Source of the DNA: Streptomyces sp. DH-12
GTDB taxonomy: Bacteria; Actinomycetota; Actinomycetes; Streptomycetales; Streptomycetaceae
Assembly (NCBI RefSeq): GCF_002899455.1
Contig: NZ_PPFB01000001.1
Coordinates: 1,984,001-2,048,000, forward strand
Direction: 5' to 3'
DNA length: 64,000 bases
The translations under genes and the position numbers were made by a program. Shown one piece after another: positions 63,753 through 64,000 of this stretch (its first letter is position 1; every line of letters starts with the position of its first letter). The notes under the pieces were generated by a model, which saw only the letters and a program-made list of their open reading frames with translations, was not told where the DNA came from and made no database searches.

Positions 63753-64000
63753 CGCGATACGCCTGGTCACCGTCGGGCGGGTGCTGCGCGGGCGCGGCAG
63801 GCTGCTGACGGTCCTCGCCGTGCTGGGGGCGCTGGCCGGCCTCGGCGCCTCCCTGGTGTTCCCGCCGCGGTACACGACGTCGGCGTCGGTGCTGCTGCCG
63901 GGCGCCTGGGAGGAGCGCGTGCTGCTCACCCAGGCGGAGATCGCCACCAGCACGGTGGTGACCGACCGTACGGCCGCCGCGCTCGGCTGGGACGGGGTCG
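63742..64000 (+). CDS. Wzz/chain-length determinant-type protein (partial, runs off the window)
   Basis: The first 86 codons of a protein starting at TTG 63742, overlapping the glycosyltransferase stop by 11 bp. It begins with a short cytoplasmic stretch, then a membrane segment (LLTVLAVLGALAGLGASLVF), then PPRYTTSASVLLPG. This is the N-terminus of polysaccharide co-polymerases that set chain length. Confidence 0.8.
   Translation, partial: MSDDAIRLVTVGRVLRGRGRLLTVLAVLGALAGLGASLVFPPRYTTSASVLLPGAWEERVLLTQAEIATSTVVTDRTAAALGWDGV

Overview
The window is very GC-rich, and its genes are packed end to end with third-position G/C bias and many 4-bp GTGA or ATGA overlaps. The gene content (ECF41 sigma factor, ATP-binding anti-sigma-like proteins, DasR-like regulator, SepF-like protein, Pnkp/Hen1, F420-type oxidoreductase, DUF5999, DUF6099 and DUF6299) points to the chromosome of a Streptomyces or close relative. 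No rRNA or tRNA genes and no CRISPR array were seen.

Layout. 0-3 kb: an ECF41 sigma factor with its FAD/NAD(P) oxidoreductase partner, then a small HATPase protein. 3-9.2 kb: a two-gene conflict-type module. A small protein ends in a short motif (residues 110-134) that is repeated at the N-terminus of the next protein, a 1205-aa multi-pass membrane NACHT NTPase; a SMI1/KNR4-type protein follows. 9.2-11 kb: an unassigned protein and a lipoprotein whose only well-placed start is ATT. 11-16.4 kb: a five-gene Dpp/Nik-type ABC importer, with a Nur-box-like palindrome upstream. 16.5-17.8 kb: the wreck of a cbiMNQO-type metal transporter. 17.8-18.6 kb: a secreted GDSL esterase. 18.8-25.9 kb: a giant AAA+ ATPase paired with a flotillin. 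26-27.6 kb: a PucR-type regulator with paired palindromes upstream. 27.7-31.4 kb: a repeat protein, a frameshifted HTH gene and a Tn3 transposase relic. 31.4-33.2 kb: small conserved proteins and a hydrolase.

33.2-40.6 kb is a catabolic cluster for a CoA-activated aromatic acid (anthranilate- or salicylate-like): RidA, acyl-CoA dehydrogenase, aryl-CoA ligase, PaaX regulator, bifunctional monooxygenase/old-yellow-enzyme and enoyl-CoA hydratase. Its two promoter regions share one operator-like sequence. 41.3-43.7 kb carries ornithine carbamoyltransferase and arginine deiminase. 43.8-47.8 kb is the Pnkp-Hen1 RNA repair pair. 48-52.7 kb holds housekeeping and small conserved genes, including a SepF-like protein.

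52.8-58.7 kb is a das-like amino-sugar locus: GH3 N-acetylglucosaminidase, two permeases and a binding protein, divergent from a DasR-like GntR regulator, with three dre-like sites in the shared promoter region. A truncated DUF4259 gene lies at its edge. From 59.6 kb an exopolysaccharide operon begins (phosphoglycosyltransferase, nucleotide-sugar dehydrogenase, glycosyltransferase, chain-length protein) and runs off the window.
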